NCBI RefSeq assembly: GCF_000379605.1
Contig: NZ_KB902580.1
Coordinates: 62,188-126,187, forward strand
Direction of reading: 5' to 3'
DNA length: 64,000 nucleotides
Source of the DNA: Rhizobium giardinii bv. giardinii H152
GTDB taxonomy: Bacteria > Pseudomonadota > Alphaproteobacteria > Rhizobiales > Rhizobiaceae
The notes beneath the pieces are model-generated. The model was not told where the DNA came from. It saw nothing but the letters and a program-made list of their open reading frames with translations, and made no database searches. Both the position numbers and the translations under genes were made by a program. Numbering within the stretch: position 1 is the stretch's first letter; each line of letters begins with the position of its first letter. Shown one piece after another: positions 37,254 to 46,394 of the stretch.

Positions 37254-38186
37254 ATGGATCGCATCGATGCTATGAAAGTGTTCGTAACCGCGGTCGACGA
37301 GGGTAGTCTTGCGGCCGCCGCCCGCCTTCTGAAGCGGTCTCCGACGGCGGTCAGCCGCGCGCTGAGTTTTCTCGAAGCGCATGTCGGCGTGGAGTTGCTG
37401 CATCGGTCGACCCGCGCCCTCAAGCTGAGTGAAGCCGGGCAGCGCTACGCATCCGCCTGCCGGCGCGTGCTCGTCGACCTCGAGGAGGCCGACATGATCG
37501 CCGGCAGCGAACGCTCGGCTCCGCGCGGGACCCTGAGCATCTCAGCACCGCCCATTCTTGGGGAGGAGGTGCTGCGTGCCATTACCGACGACTTTCTGGA
37601 TGCCTACCCCGCAGTGTCAGCGCGCATTCTTCTCCTAGACCGGCTGGTCAATCCAGTCGAGGAAGGTATCGACATCGCGCTGCGCATTGGCCACCTTCCC
37701 GACTCCTCCCATGTCGCCACCCGTCTCGGCGGGGATGTCAGGCGCGTGGTCGTTGCCGCCCCGCGCTACCTTTCCAGCCATCCCCGGATCACAGAGCCGG
37801 CGGATTTGCAGAAGCACCAGATTATCGCGTTCAGCAATTTTGGCCTCGATTCCTGGAGCTTCACGCCGTCGGCCGGCTCGACCATTCCCCGCACGGTTCA
37901 CTTCACGCCGCGGTGCATCGTCAACAGCGTCCGTGCCGCGGCCGCCTCGGCCGCCTCGGGCGGCGGCCTGACCAGGCTCTATTCCTACCACGTCGCTGAC
38001 TACGTCAGGGACGGACGGCTGCAGATCGTCCTTGCTGACGCAGAGCCCCCGCCCCTTCCGGTTCATCTCCTTGCACCGAATGGCCGCATGTCGGTGCCGA
38101 AAGTCCGTGCCTTCGTTGACTTCGCGACGCCGCGACTGCGTTCCGAATTTGTGCGGCTGGCAGCAGAAGCGGGAACACTTCGCTGA
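37254..38186 (+). CDS. LysR-family transcriptional regulator
   Basis: Regulator of 310 aa with an N-terminal winged helix (MKVFVTAVDEGSLAAAARLL, SPTAVSRALSFLEAHVGVEL, HRSTRALKLSEAG) and a substrate-binding domain (GTLSISAPPILGEEVLRAIT, LLDRLVNPVEEGIDIALRIG). The latter phrase is typical of the large LysR group that controls neighbouring oxidoreductases. It is 138 nt upstream of an SDR in the same direction, so the SDR, tautomerase or cupin/hydrolase genes are candidate targets. Confidence 0.88.
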   Translation: MDRIDAMKVFVTAVDEGSLAAAARLLKRSPTAVSRALSFLEAHVGVELLHRSTRALKLSEAGQRYASACRRVLVDLEEADMIAGSERSAPRGTLSISAPPILGEEVLRAITDDFLDAYPAVSARILLLDRLVNPVEEGIDIALRIGHLPDSSHVATRLGGDVRRVVVAAPRYLSSHPRITEPADLQKHQIIAFSNFGLDSWSFTPSAGSTIPRTVHFTPRCIVNSVRAAAASAASGGGLTRLYSYHVADYVRDGRLQIVLADAEPPPLPVHLLAPNGRMSVPKVRAFVDFATPRLRSEFVRLAAEAGTLR

Positions 38187-38324
38187 TCATGCCGAATTTC
38201 GGTTGAGTATCGTTCAACCAATGGCAATTCTCCCGCACTTCGGAGTGATCTAGAACCATTGCACCAACGCCGAGGGCGTCGGGCGGCTCAAGAGCAGCCG
38301 CTGCAATTGAGAAGGATCACATCA

Positions 38325-39038
38325 ATGAGCAACGAACAGAAAGTCGTCATCATCACCGGAGCCTCGCAGGGCATCGGCGCCGCCCTGGTTCGCGCTTACC
38401 GCGATCGGAACTTTCGCGTCGTCGCCACGGCGCGGTCGATCAAGGAAAGCGCCGATCCCGGCATTCTCGCCGTCCCCGGCGACATCAGCAGGTCGGAAAC
38501 GGCCGACAACATCGTCCGCCAGGCGATCGAGCGGTTCGGACGGATCGATTCACTGGTGAACAATGCTGGCGTATTTCTCGCCAAGCCGTTCATCGAGTTC
38601 ACCCAGGAAGACTTTGATCACAACATCGGCGTTAACGTCGGGGGGTTCTTCCATATCACCCAACGCGCGGCCGCCGAGATGCTGAAGCAGGGTTCAGGCC
38701 ACATCGTCAACATCACCACCAGCCTCGTCGATCAGCCGATCGCCGGCATGCCTGCCGCCCTGGCATCCTTGACAAAGGGTGGGCTGAATTCAGTCACCAA
38801 GGGCCTTGCGATGGAATTCGCGCAGAGCGGCGTTCGCGTCAATGCGGTCTCCCCGGGGATCATCAAGACCCCCATGCATGCGCCCGAGACGCATGCCGCG
38901 CTGTCGTCGCTGCACCCGGTCGGAAGAATGGGTGACATCCGGGATATCGTCGATGCCGTGCTCTATCTCGAGTCGGCCAGCTTCGTCACCGGCGAGATAC
39001 TCCACGTCGACGGCGGCCAGAACGCGGGACGTTGGTAG
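38325..39038 (+). CDS. Short-chain dehydrogenase/reductase
   Basis: SDR of 237 aa with ITGASQGIGAALVRAYRDRN at the cofactor site, VNNAGVF, an active-site region TTSLVDQPIAGMPAALASLTKGG in which the usual YxxxK tyrosine is replaced (ALASLTKGG), and SPGIIKTPMH. The ATG at 38325 has GAAGGA 7-8 nt upstream. Loss of the catalytic tyrosine, if confirmed, would alter or abolish classical dehydrogenase activity, though this substitution recurs in a subgroup of SDRs. It lies downstream of the LysR gene and before a tautomerase. Confidence 0.82.
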   Translation: MSNEQKVVIITGASQGIGAALVRAYRDRNFRVVATARSIKESADPGILAVPGDISRSETADNIVRQAIERFGRIDSLVNNAGVFLAKPFIEFTQEDFDHNIGVNVGGFFHITQRAAAEMLKQGSGHIVNITTSLVDQPIAGMPAALASLTKGGLNSVTKGLAMEFAQSGVRVNAVSPGIIKTPMHAPETHAALSSLHPVGRMGDIRDIVDAVLYLESASFVTGEILHVDGGQNAGRW

Positions 39039-39250
39039 ACACAACGGGGCTGGTGTCTCGGGGGGCCTGCAGCCTTCGCTGCGGGCGCGCCGGGAACCAT
39101 GAACACATCGGGTCGGCCACCAGCTGTTCCTCGAACGGAATGGCAGGTTCCACCGCGTCGGCGGCGGCTACGCAACTCGAGCAGGACCTCAACGTACTGC
39201 TTGCGGCAGCCTAGAAATGTAGGAAATCCAACACAAGAAAGGAGACTGCA

Positions 39251-39490
39251 ATGCCTATCGTCACTGTTCAAGTCACCCGCGAAGGGACCGTTCCTGAGCG
39301 CAAGTCGGTATCGGCCGAGGAAAAAGCCGCCATCATCAAGGGTGTCAGCCAGGTGCTCCTCGATGTTCTGAACAAGCCGCTTGAATCCACCTATGTGGTC
39401 ATCGAGGAAGTTGATCTGGACAATTGGGGTTGGGGCGGGCTTCCCACAGCCCAGTATCGCCGACTACGGGCGGAGACCGCAAAATCCTGA
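39251..39490 (+). CDS. 4-oxalocrotonate tautomerase family protein
   Basis: Small enzyme of 79 aa beginning MPIVTVQVTREG; after methionine removal the N-terminal proline is the catalytic base of the tautomerase superfamily. VVIEEVDLDNWGWGG is the typical C-terminal half. GAAAGGAG precedes the ATG by about 7 nt. It lies 212 nt after the SDR; the gap holds no gene I recognise. Activity towards keto-enol or halogenated acrylates is possible. Confidence 0.85.
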   Translation: MPIVTVQVTREGTVPERKSVSAEEKAAIIKGVSQVLLDVLNKPLESTYVVIEEVDLDNWGWGGLPTAQYRRLRAETAKS

Positions 39491-40048
39491 AGCCTGGCTA
39501 CCGCTCTCGCAGCCGTCGAGCTCATTGCGAGGCGGCGGCTGCACGAGGAGAATTAACTATCCTACTTCCCTGGCGCAGCAAACGCTCCAGACCGTGTGCC
39601 GTAGATCGCGCGGGAAACGGTATTGAATGATCGACGCCAGAAGCGACGCCGGCGGAGGAATGCCCGCAAACGAGAACTCCCCGAAGAAGCCCGAAATGGC
39701 CCCTGCGACGATCGTCGCCCTGGCCGTCCACTACAATGGCCAGACGCCTTCAACGAGACGATGGACCTGCACGTGCTGACCCTCCTCGGCCCTCGCCGCC
39801 CTCGGCGACTACCACATGAAGGAGCAGGCCTCGAACAGTGCGAGGCCCGATACAGAGGTTGGGGCCGGAGGCCCAGTTAATGAACAATGGCCGTTCTACT
39901 TTTCGAGGAAATGCGAAAGGGGCGGTTCAACACTGCCCTGATTTGCATCTGGTGAAAGGCTCGCAAGCGCGGGCTCGCTTTGTTCAAGAGGTCCAGACGT
40001 AGCGGGCCGACTTCGTTGAAGCTTCAGCATCCACGGCCGCGGTAGCCT
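39491..40048. other. Degenerate spacer
   Basis: About 560 nt. A 52-codon-class frame from 39627 (MIDARSDAGGGMPANENSPK ...) has no recognisable family, and further short frames look non-coding. Together with the msrA remnant beside it, the stretch seems to be eroding. Confidence 0.35.
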
Positions 40049-40556
40049 TCAGGCGATTTTCGCCCGTGCCGGCAACCTCCAACCTGGTCGGACAAAATGG
40101 CACGAGTATCCGTTTCGATACCGCTCGAGATAGTCCTGGTGTTCGGGCTCCGCTTCCCAGAAATCGCCTGCCGGCAAGACTTCCGTCACGACTCGACCCG
40201 GCCACAGCCCCAAAGCATCGACGTCCGCAATCGTATCGAGTGCGATCCTCTTCTGCTCCTCGTTGACATGGAAAATCGCGGAACGATAGCTCGCACCGAT
40301 GTCGTTCCCCTGTCGGTTGATCGTGCTGGGTCGTGGATCTGGAAAAAGAACTCCAGGAGCCGCCTGTAGCTTATCTTGCCCGGATCGAAGATGATCTCGA
40401 TGGCTTCGCATGGTTCCCATGGTTGCGGTAGCTGGCATGGGCGACGTCGCCGCCCGTGTAGCCCACGCTGGTGGCCACGACGCCGTCGTAAGCACGAATG
40501 AGATCCTGCATCCCCCAGAAGCAGCCGCCTGCCAAAACTGCGCGATCTTCAGACAT
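40049..40556 (-). pseudogene. msrA: Frameshifted peptide-methionine sulfoxide reductase A
   Basis: The N-terminal half is intact ([20 protein letters not shown] with the catalytic cysteine in GGCFWG, then [13 protein letters not shown]), followed by a frame change and the C-terminal half in other frames ([34 protein letters not shown], the end [11 protein letters not shown]). Two or more indels between about 40330 and 40420 break it. MsrA repairs oxidised methionine, in keeping with the surrounding oxidative-stress genes. Confidence 0.75.
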
Positions 40557-40788
40557 CAGATTTTCTCCAGTTGAGGAAGGTACTCGGCATAGGCTCCGCT
40601 TCCATATCATCACGGTGGACGAAACGCAGGGGACACCGAATTAATAGAGTATCTCAATCCGCCATAAAGCGGCGGTCCGTCTGGGATGATGTGAATGGCC
40701 GGAGACATGATACGCCTTGATCGGGCCCATTGCTGAAAGAAAGAAACCAGATCCGCCAAATGGCGCCATTGACGCAGGGGGTCGGATT

Positions 40789-40974
40789 TCACTTCCCTGA
40801 TGCACCCGAGACCGCAAAGCGCGGATAGTCTACATCCGACGGCTGCGAACCATTTTGGGAAGTTAGTTGTTCTTGCAGCCCGCTCAGTGCCGACGCCTTG
40901 CGCGGATCGGTATCCCAGGCACACGGGGACGCCAGAACAGCTAATCCCAGAAGACATTTAACTGCGAAATTCAC
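40789..40974 (-). CDS. Possible small exported protein
   Basis: A GTG start with GGAGAG upstream opens a 61-aa frame with a hydrophobic leader (NFAVKCLLGLAVLASPCAW) and a short polar tail ending SDVDYPRFAVSGASGK. No family recognised. It may be the front of a truncated secreted protein, since downstream sequence to 40620 still looks partly coding in other frames. Confidence 0.35.
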   Translation of the reverse strand: MNFAVKCLLGLAVLASPCAWDTDPRKASALSGLQEQLTSQNGSQPSDVDYPRFAVSGASGK

Positions 40975-41095
40975 GATGGCTCTCCGGTGCCTGGGCGACG
41001 GGCTCGCCGGCGCGGCTGTCACTATAAGGGCTTAGGCAATTGCAGCTTCGCGGCGTTGCCCGCCGCGAAGCTGCCCATTTGAATCTGTGTGAGTA

Positions 41096-41512
41096 TCAGA
41101 CGAGGTTGATCTCGGACTTGATGTTGCCGCGCGTTAACTTGGAGTACGGGCAGGTCTGGTGGGCGGCATCGACAATATCGCGCGCAACGTCGGGGGCGAG
41201 GCCCGGCAGGCTGACATTGAGGCGTGCGCCAAGGAAATACCCGCCATCCGAACTAATGAGATCGACCTCGGCGTCAACCGCCATGTCTGCCGGAAGCACG
41301 ACCTTCCGCTGGCCAGCAGCGATGCCCATTGCCCCAATGAAGCAGGCCGACCATCCGGCCGCGAAAAGCTGCTCGGGGTTCGTGCCGCCGCCTGCCGTGC
41401 CCGGCGACGACAGGTTGATTTCCAGGCGGCCATCAGAACTGCGCGAAGCGCCGGTCCGCCCACCCGTTGTGTGGGTCTTGCCAGTATAAATGACCTTTTC
41501 ATTTGCTGTCAT
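41096..41512 (-). CDS. ohr: Organic hydroperoxide resistance protein (Ohr/OsmC family)
   Basis: Thiol peroxidase of 138 aa that reduces organic and lipid hydroperoxides, usually via lipoylated partners. Both catalytic cysteines are present (FAAGWSACFIGA and HQTCPYSKLTRGN), with the N-terminal VIYTGKTHTTGGRTG typical of Ohr. The ATG at 41512 gives the usual length; the open frame upstream is spurious. No OhrR repressor gene is adjacent; instead a 15-bp motif shared with dipZ lies 72 nt upstream. Confidence 0.93.
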   Translation of the reverse strand: MTANEKVIYTGKTHTTGGRTGASRSSDGRLEINLSSPGTAGGGTNPEQLFAAGWSACFIGAMGIAAGQRKVVLPADMAVDAEVDLISSDGGYFLGARLNVSLPGLAPDVARDIVDAAHQTCPYSKLTRGNIKSEINLV

Positions 41513-41583
41513 GCTGATTTTCCTCAAGTTGATGGATGACCGATGACTTGAATCGGCCGATGCCCGCATTAAGCTTTCGGGAC

Positions 41584-41598
41584 GTATCCCCTGTGTGT
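41584..41598 (-). promoter_or_regulatory. Shared stress-gene motif, copy 3 (upstream of ohr)
   Basis: The plus strand reads GTATCCCCTGTGTGT. It differs from the dipZ copy at one base in 15, and in both cases TACA lies 20 nt upstream on the coding strand. It could be a promoter or activator site. Confidence 0.55.
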
Positions 41599-41835
41599 CG
41601 GAATTCGTCGAAAATGTATCAGACTGTACCGCCCCCGTGATGGCACCAATGGCTGGCGACAAACGCTTCTGCTGGCTTCGGTATTGTCACGGAGGGGCGG
41701 AAGAACAAGCCGGGCTCACGGTGCTCGAGCGTGTGTGCCCGAGGACCGCAGTGCCAAGCAGCGCTGACACTCCGTCGGCAGCCAGCGCGCCGCGACCAGC
41801 GCCGTCCATAGAATATCTCTTTTCAAGGCTCCACC

Positions 41836-43611
41836 TCATCCAAACGTGAATACGAACGCTTCGACGCCGGCATCGAGGAAGCGAACCTCGAAGGTCCGTT
41901 CCAAGACCTCCCCCTTTTGTCGGACGAGCTGGTAAAGACGTGTTTGCTTGACGGTTCCGATGCCGTATCGATCGACATCCGCGCCATGGCTCTCGCCGGG
42001 AGGCTTGCCGTCGATCGTCACTTGGAAGCGCACCGGATCACCGTTAGCACTGGGACCGAGGACCAGGTGAAGATCACGGGCGCTGAACCTGTAGGTGACA
42101 CTACCGCCTGGCTGATTGAGCGTGCCTCGATCCGGACCGACGGTCCACACTCCCGTCAGGCCCCATTCGTTGAGGTTCGGCTTCGCTTTGGAGTAGTTCT
42201 CTGCCACGTCGGCCTTCAGGCCCTCGGGGGAAATGAAGTTGGATGCGCGCTGGTAGCCGATGTAGGTTTCCGACGAGCGAATGTTGGCAAAGTCAGGAGC
42301 TGCCTCCGCTCCGGAGACGTCCGGCCTCACAGTCGTCTTCTTCGCCTCGTCGCGACCCGCCTCGGCGAGAAGATCTTGGACCACTTTCTCCGATTTGAGA
42401 TAGTCACCCTCGCCAAAGTGGTGGTGTCTTACCTGTCCCTTGGCGTCGATGAAGTAGTGTGCTGGCCAGTAGCTGTTCTGGAATGCGCGCCAGATCTTGA
42501 AGTCGTTGTCGATCGCGACCGGATAGTCGATCTTGAAGTCCTTGACTGCCTGCTTGACGTTGTCGACGTTTTTTTCGAACGCGAACTCGGGAGAATGGAC
42601 ACCGATCACCACCAGGCCCTGCTCCTTGTACTTTTCGGCCCAGGCGCGGACATAGGGGACAGTCCGAATGCAATTGATGCAGGAATAGGTCCAGAAGTCG
42701 ATCAGAACCACTTTGCCCCGGAGCTGTTCGCGCGTAAGTGGCGGTGAATTGAGCCATTCGACGGCCCCGTCGAGGGCGGGGAAGTGGCCCTCGACGGGCA
42801 GCCCGCTTCGGAAGCCCTGTCGAGCATCGTCCGCTGCGAGCGACATGCTGTTGGCCGCGACTTTGCCCGAAGACGCCGCGGTCCCAGACTTGAATCTGTC
42901 GAGGAGTAATTGTTCGATCGTCGTCGTGCTCGAAATGGACAGACGTGCAAGGACGCCGGTGTCGAGGCCCCATGCGATGGCGCCGACCCCTGTCAGGACC
43001 GCCACGCCCAGCCCGCGTCGCACCCATTCACCAACCCCGAGAGACTGCTTCATCGCTGCAAAGACACGGCCGCCGATAAACAGTGCGACGGCAAGGGAGG
43101 TGGCAGCGCCAGCCGAATAGCTGAGTAGAAGAAGGCTCGTTTGCGCGTTGGCACCTTGAAGTGCCGCGCCCGTCAGGACCAGACCGAGGACAGGCCCGGC
43201 ACAAGGTGCCCAAAGCAGCCCCGTTGCCACGCCGAGGACCAGCGACTTGCCGCTGGGCTCGCCCTCTCCCGGTCTGCCGCCGGCGTTCAGAAGTCTGTTG
43301 CCCAGCGAGACGATCGGGGCAGTCAGAAAACTTGCCGCCCGTGACGAGATGAGCGTCACGCCGAACAGTGCCAGGAGTGCGATGGCGGCGTATCTGCCGT
43401 ATTCGTTGACATGGATTGCCCAACGGCCGCCGACCGCCGCCAGCGTCGCAACCGCGGCAAACGTCATTGCCATGCCGCCCAGCATGGGCAGCGTGCTGCT
43501 GACAAAGGGCCGCCCGGCGCGCGCGAAGACAAAGGGCAGGACTGGAAGTATGCAAGGACTGAGGATGGTCAGTACGCCGGCCATATAGGCAACGATAAGA
43601 AGGGACATCAT
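41836..43611 (-). CDS. dipZ: DipZ-type thiol-disulfide protein (CcdA membrane domain + thioredoxin + C-terminal domain)
   Basis: Membrane protein of 591 aa in three parts. Residues 1-240 form a CcdA/DsbD-like electron-transfer domain with LSPCILPVLPF and WAPCAGPVLG. Residues about 280-420 form a periplasmic TlpA-like thioredoxin with CINC in FWTYSCINCIRTVPY. The last 150 residues form a beta-rich domain seen in DipZ proteins. It would carry reducing power from cytoplasmic thioredoxin to the cell envelope. Start at 43611 (GGAG upstream); 43608 is also possible. It shares the upstream motif with ohr, so both probably respond to oxidants. Confidence 0.87.
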   Translation of the reverse strand: MMSLLIVAYMAGVLTILSPCILPVLPFVFARAGRPFVSSTLPMLGGMAMTFAAVATLAAVGGRWAIHVNEYGRYAAIALLALFGVTLISSRAASFLTAPIVSLGNRLLNAGGRPGEGEPSGKSLVLGVATGLLWAPCAGPVLGLVLTGAALQGANAQTSLLLLSYSAGAATSLAVALFIGGRVFAAMKQSLGVGEWVRRGLGVAVLTGVGAIAWGLDTGVLARLSISSTTTIEQLLLDRFKSGTAASSGKVAANSMSLAADDARQGFRSGLPVEGHFPALDGAVEWLNSPPLTREQLRGKVVLIDFWTYSCINCIRTVPYVRAWAEKYKEQGLVVIGVHSPEFAFEKNVDNVKQAVKDFKIDYPVAIDNDFKIWRAFQNSYWPAHYFIDAKGQVRHHHFGEGDYLKSEKVVQDLLAEAGRDEAKKTTVRPDVSGAEAAPDFANIRSSETYIGYQRASNFISPEGLKADVAENYSKAKPNLNEWGLTGVWTVGPDRGTLNQPGGSVTYRFSARDLHLVLGPSANGDPVRFQVTIDGKPPGESHGADVDRYGIGTVKQTRLYQLVRQKGEVLERTFEVRFLDAGVEAFVFTFG

Positions 43612-43688
43612 GGTCTCCGTTGAGCATTGATGGCGTCGGTCCACGGCGGCCGACGACAATCTGAGCCCGGAGTACTGCCTTCGGGTAG

Positions 43689-43703
43689 GTATCTCCTGTG
43701 TGT
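43689..43703 (-). promoter_or_regulatory. Shared stress-gene motif, copy 4 (upstream of dipZ)
   Basis: The plus strand reads GTATCTCCTGTGTGT, 78 nt upstream of the dipZ start and 14 of 15 identical to the ohr copy. The coding strand has TACA 20 nt upstream as at ohr. Confidence 0.55.
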
Positions 43704-44023
43704 GCTGATCGGGCGGAAGTGTAACGAAGTGTAGAAATCAAAATCCCAACGACTTTGCGATACAAAGGCGTCCGGACGCGGTCGTGACTTGCGCTTTGAC
43801 CCGAGCTCGCAGCGGTGTCGTTGCTGCAAGCTCACGAAAAAAGTATCCAGGAGGAGGTGCGGCAGGCTTTTCGAAAGAATTGAACACCGGCCCAAGAGGA
43901 GAAGTGCCGCTATTCTGTCAGGCGCCCCTTGGGAGCAGGAATGGGTCGCCTGCGCCACAATCATTGCCGAGACCGATCTGCGCCCTAATTGAAAAAGACT
44001 TGGTGAGAACGACCGACACATCG

Positions 44024-46018
44024 ATGTCTTCGAGCGACGCCAAGATCACGGAGGCGGAATTGAAAAATGACCTCGGCCCCCATCGCGTCTATTCGACCTC
44101 CCCATCCTCCTCGTCACGCATGCCTGCCTTCGCGAGTGTACTCGCCGTTATTGCCATTCTGTACTTCGGCAAGGAAGTCCTTCTTCCTCTAGCAATCGCA
44201 GTCCTGTTGACATTCGCGTTGGCTCCCATCTCCTCTCGTCTTCGAAAGCTTGGCCTACCACGGATTCCGGCGGTAATAGTCACCGTCGTGATCGCTTTTC
44301 TTGTCCTCGTCCTGTTCGGGCTTGTCGTAGCGGGACACGTTGCCGAAGTCGCCCAGAACCTTCCAGCCTACCAGGGCAACATCATAGCAAAAATTCGGTC
44401 TCTCCAGGAAAGTGGAACGGATAGCGGTATTGTGCGGCGCCTGACATCCGTCGTTGAGAGCGTCGGTCGTGAGCTCAGCAACGCCGAGGAGCGCCCAGTT
44501 GCTCCAGGTACCGGATCAAGACCAAGGGAGCCCGTGCTCGTCGAAATATTCGCGCCTAGCAGACCAATTGAAACGCTTACTAGCCTGATTGGTCCCCTGC
44601 TCGGCCCCATCGCCTCATTGGGCTTGATCATCGTCGTCGTAGTATTCATGCTTTTAGAGCGGGAAGAGCTTCGTGATCGCTTTATCCGGCTCGTTGGCTA
44701 TGGAGATCTGCATCGCACGACAGAAGCTATCCAGGAAGCGGGTAGCCGGGTCGGGCGGTATCTTCTTATGCAGCTGGTGGTGAATTGCGCTTACGGGGTC
44801 CCTTTGGCGCTCGGACTGTGGGCGGTTGGCATCCCAAATCCAGCGCTCTGGGGGATGCTTGCCATCGTCCTTCGATTTGTCCCTTATATCGGGCCTGTAA
44901 TCGCGACGGTTCTGCCGCTGTTCCTGGCCTTTGCAGTTGACCCTGGCTGGAGCCTTGTTCTCTGGGTTGGGGCCATCTTCCTTGTGCTGGAATTGACCAG
45001 CAACAACGTCATCGAGCCCTGGCTCTATGGTTCCCGTACCGGACTCTCTCCGCTGGCAATCATCGTCGCGGCGATTTTTTGGGCATGGCTGTGGGGACCA
45101 GTCGGTCTTGTACTGTCCACGCCGCTGACCGTGTGCCTTGCAGTGTTGGGCCGGTATGTCCCGCAGTTCGAGTTCCTTGAGGTCGTTTTTGGTAGTGACC
45201 CAGTGCTCGACCCCAAGGAGCGGCTGTACCAGCGGCTTCTTGCCGGCGATCCCGACGAGGCGACCGATTACGCTGAGGAATTCCTTGAGGAGGACTATCT
45301 GGAGGACTACTACGGCAAGGTTGCCATTCCCGCCCTTCTACTCGCGGAGAAAGATAGGCGTCGAGGCGTCTTGACCGCGGAGCAGATGGAGCAACTATTC
45401 GGGACCGCCATCACACTGGTCTCGAACCTTGCGGAAATTGCGCAGGAGGAAGAGGAAGAGGAAGAGAAGGAGGAAGAGAAGGAGAAGGACTCGGCAGGTC
45501 GGCCCAACACCGCCCCCAAGGAAGGCAATGGGGATGGAAACGAACTACCTGACGGACTTGGCAAGACCGTCTTCTGCATCGGAGGCAGAGGCCCGCTCGA
45601 CGACGCGTCGGCTGCGATGCTCGCCCAGGTTCTCCAGGTACAGGGGGCCGAGGTGGTCGCAGCTAGGCATTCTGACATTCCCAATCGCCGCGCCATGAGC
45701 CTCGTTCCAAAACAATCGAACGCCATCGTCGTTTGCTTCCTCAACGAGGATTCGGCAAGGCACGCCAGCATACTTATTCGTCGGTTCAAGCGCATATATC
45801 CAGCCATACGCGTCGGCGCGGTCCTTTGGGTGGAAGACCAGGAGGAAAGGCTACCGCCCCCGCTTCGGGAGGCGGATTTCGTTGCCACCACCTTGACCTC
45901 GGCTGCCCGCGAGGCACTCGCCGATGCACCACCATCATCGGTGGCGCCCGCGCGCAAGATTCGTACCAGGCGGTCCTCGAACAAGACAGGCATAGCCGCC
46001 GCGCGATCCGAGCTTTAG
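44024..46018 (+). CDS. AI-2E-family permease with long charged C-terminal extension
   Basis: Membrane protein of about 664 aa. Residues 20-390 form the AI-2E/PerM permease domain with about eight helices (ILYFGKEVLLPLAIAVLLTF, LGLIIVVVVFMLLEREELRD, RFVPYIGPVIATVLPLFLAF, LELTSNNVIEPWLYG). A cytoplasmic part of about 270 residues follows: an acidic-lysine run at about 470-490 (EEEEEEEKEEEKEKD) and then a Rossmann-like segment (KTVFCIGGRGPLDDASAAML ... NAIVVCFLNEDSARHA). A typical family member has about 350 residues. The ATG at 44024 is my choice; a GTG near 44002 is possible. What it transports is unknown. Confidence 0.8.
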   Translation: MSSSDAKITEAELKNDLGPHRVYSTSPSSSSRMPAFASVLAVIAILYFGKEVLLPLAIAVLLTFALAPISSRLRKLGLPRIPAVIVTVVIAFLVLVLFGLVVAGHVAEVAQNLPAYQGNIIAKIRSLQESGTDSGIVRRLTSVVESVGRELSNAEERPVAPGTGSRPREPVLVEIFAPSRPIETLTSLIGPLLGPIASLGLIIVVVVFMLLEREELRDRFIRLVGYGDLHRTTEAIQEAGSRVGRYLLMQLVVNCAYGVPLALGLWAVGIPNPALWGMLAIVLRFVPYIGPVIATVLPLFLAFAVDPGWSLVLWVGAIFLVLELTSNNVIEPWLYGSRTGLSPLAIIVAAIFWAWLWGPVGLVLSTPLTVCLAVLGRYVPQFEFLEVVFGSDPVLDPKERLYQRLLAGDPDEATDYAEEFLEEDYLEDYYGKVAIPALLLAEKDRRRGVLTAEQMEQLFGTAITLVSNLAEIAQEEEEEEEKEEEKEKDSAGRPNTAPKEGNGDGNELPDGLGKTVFCIGGRGPLDDASAAMLAQVLQVQGAEVVAARHSDIPNRRAMSLVPKQSNAIVVCFLNEDSARHASILIRRFKRIYPAIRVGAVLWVEDQEERLPPPLREADFVATTLTSAAREALADAPPSSVAPARKIRTRRSSNKTGIAAARSEL

Positions 46019-46196
46019 CGGCAAACCCCCGGTGGCGTCCAGCGGCCAGGGTTCGGGTGGATGGCGGGGGGAGGCGAACAGTGCTTCGGTCTCACTACAA
46101 CCCTACCGTTTTGCATCACGGTCGGCTGAACGATTTTCGATCGAGTGGGCACAGCTCGAGGAATGGACGTGCAGTCAATTGGTGACAAGTACACCG
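46019..46196. other. Spacer without a recognisable gene
   Basis: Short convergent spacer after the permease gene. No terminator or gene is clear. Confidence 0.35.
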
Positions 46197-46394
46197 TTAA
46201 ATCTGGTTTATATGCGTGGTGATGGTTTGATCCGCATGGGCATACCAACTGATGTCGCCCGTGCACGATCTCATGAACTCGGCTAAAAATGGTCGCGTGG
46301 ACTCTGGTCGCATGATCAGCGACCGGACGGTATTGCCTACGAACCGAGACTGAAGGGCGAAACCAACATCGTCGTCTATGACCCAGCTCTTCAT
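46197..46394 (-). CDS. Possible small hypothetical protein
   Basis: A 65-aa frame starting with ATG at 46394 behind a strong GGGGGAG site (MKSWVIDDDVGFALQSRFVG, then NTVRSLIMRPESTRPFLAEF). No family recognised. It lies 195 nt downstream of another small minus-strand frame and could be co-transcribed with it. Confidence 0.4.
   Translation of the reverse strand: MKSWVIDDDVGFALQSRFVGNTVRSLIMRPESTRPFLAEFMRSCTGDISWYAHADQTITTHINQI

Noticed and set aside
45450-45485. Glutamate/lysine repeat run suggesting a simple-sequence repeat or assembly artefact
   Set aside because: The run stays in frame inside the AI-2E gene and acts as a charged linker; it is short and imperfect.
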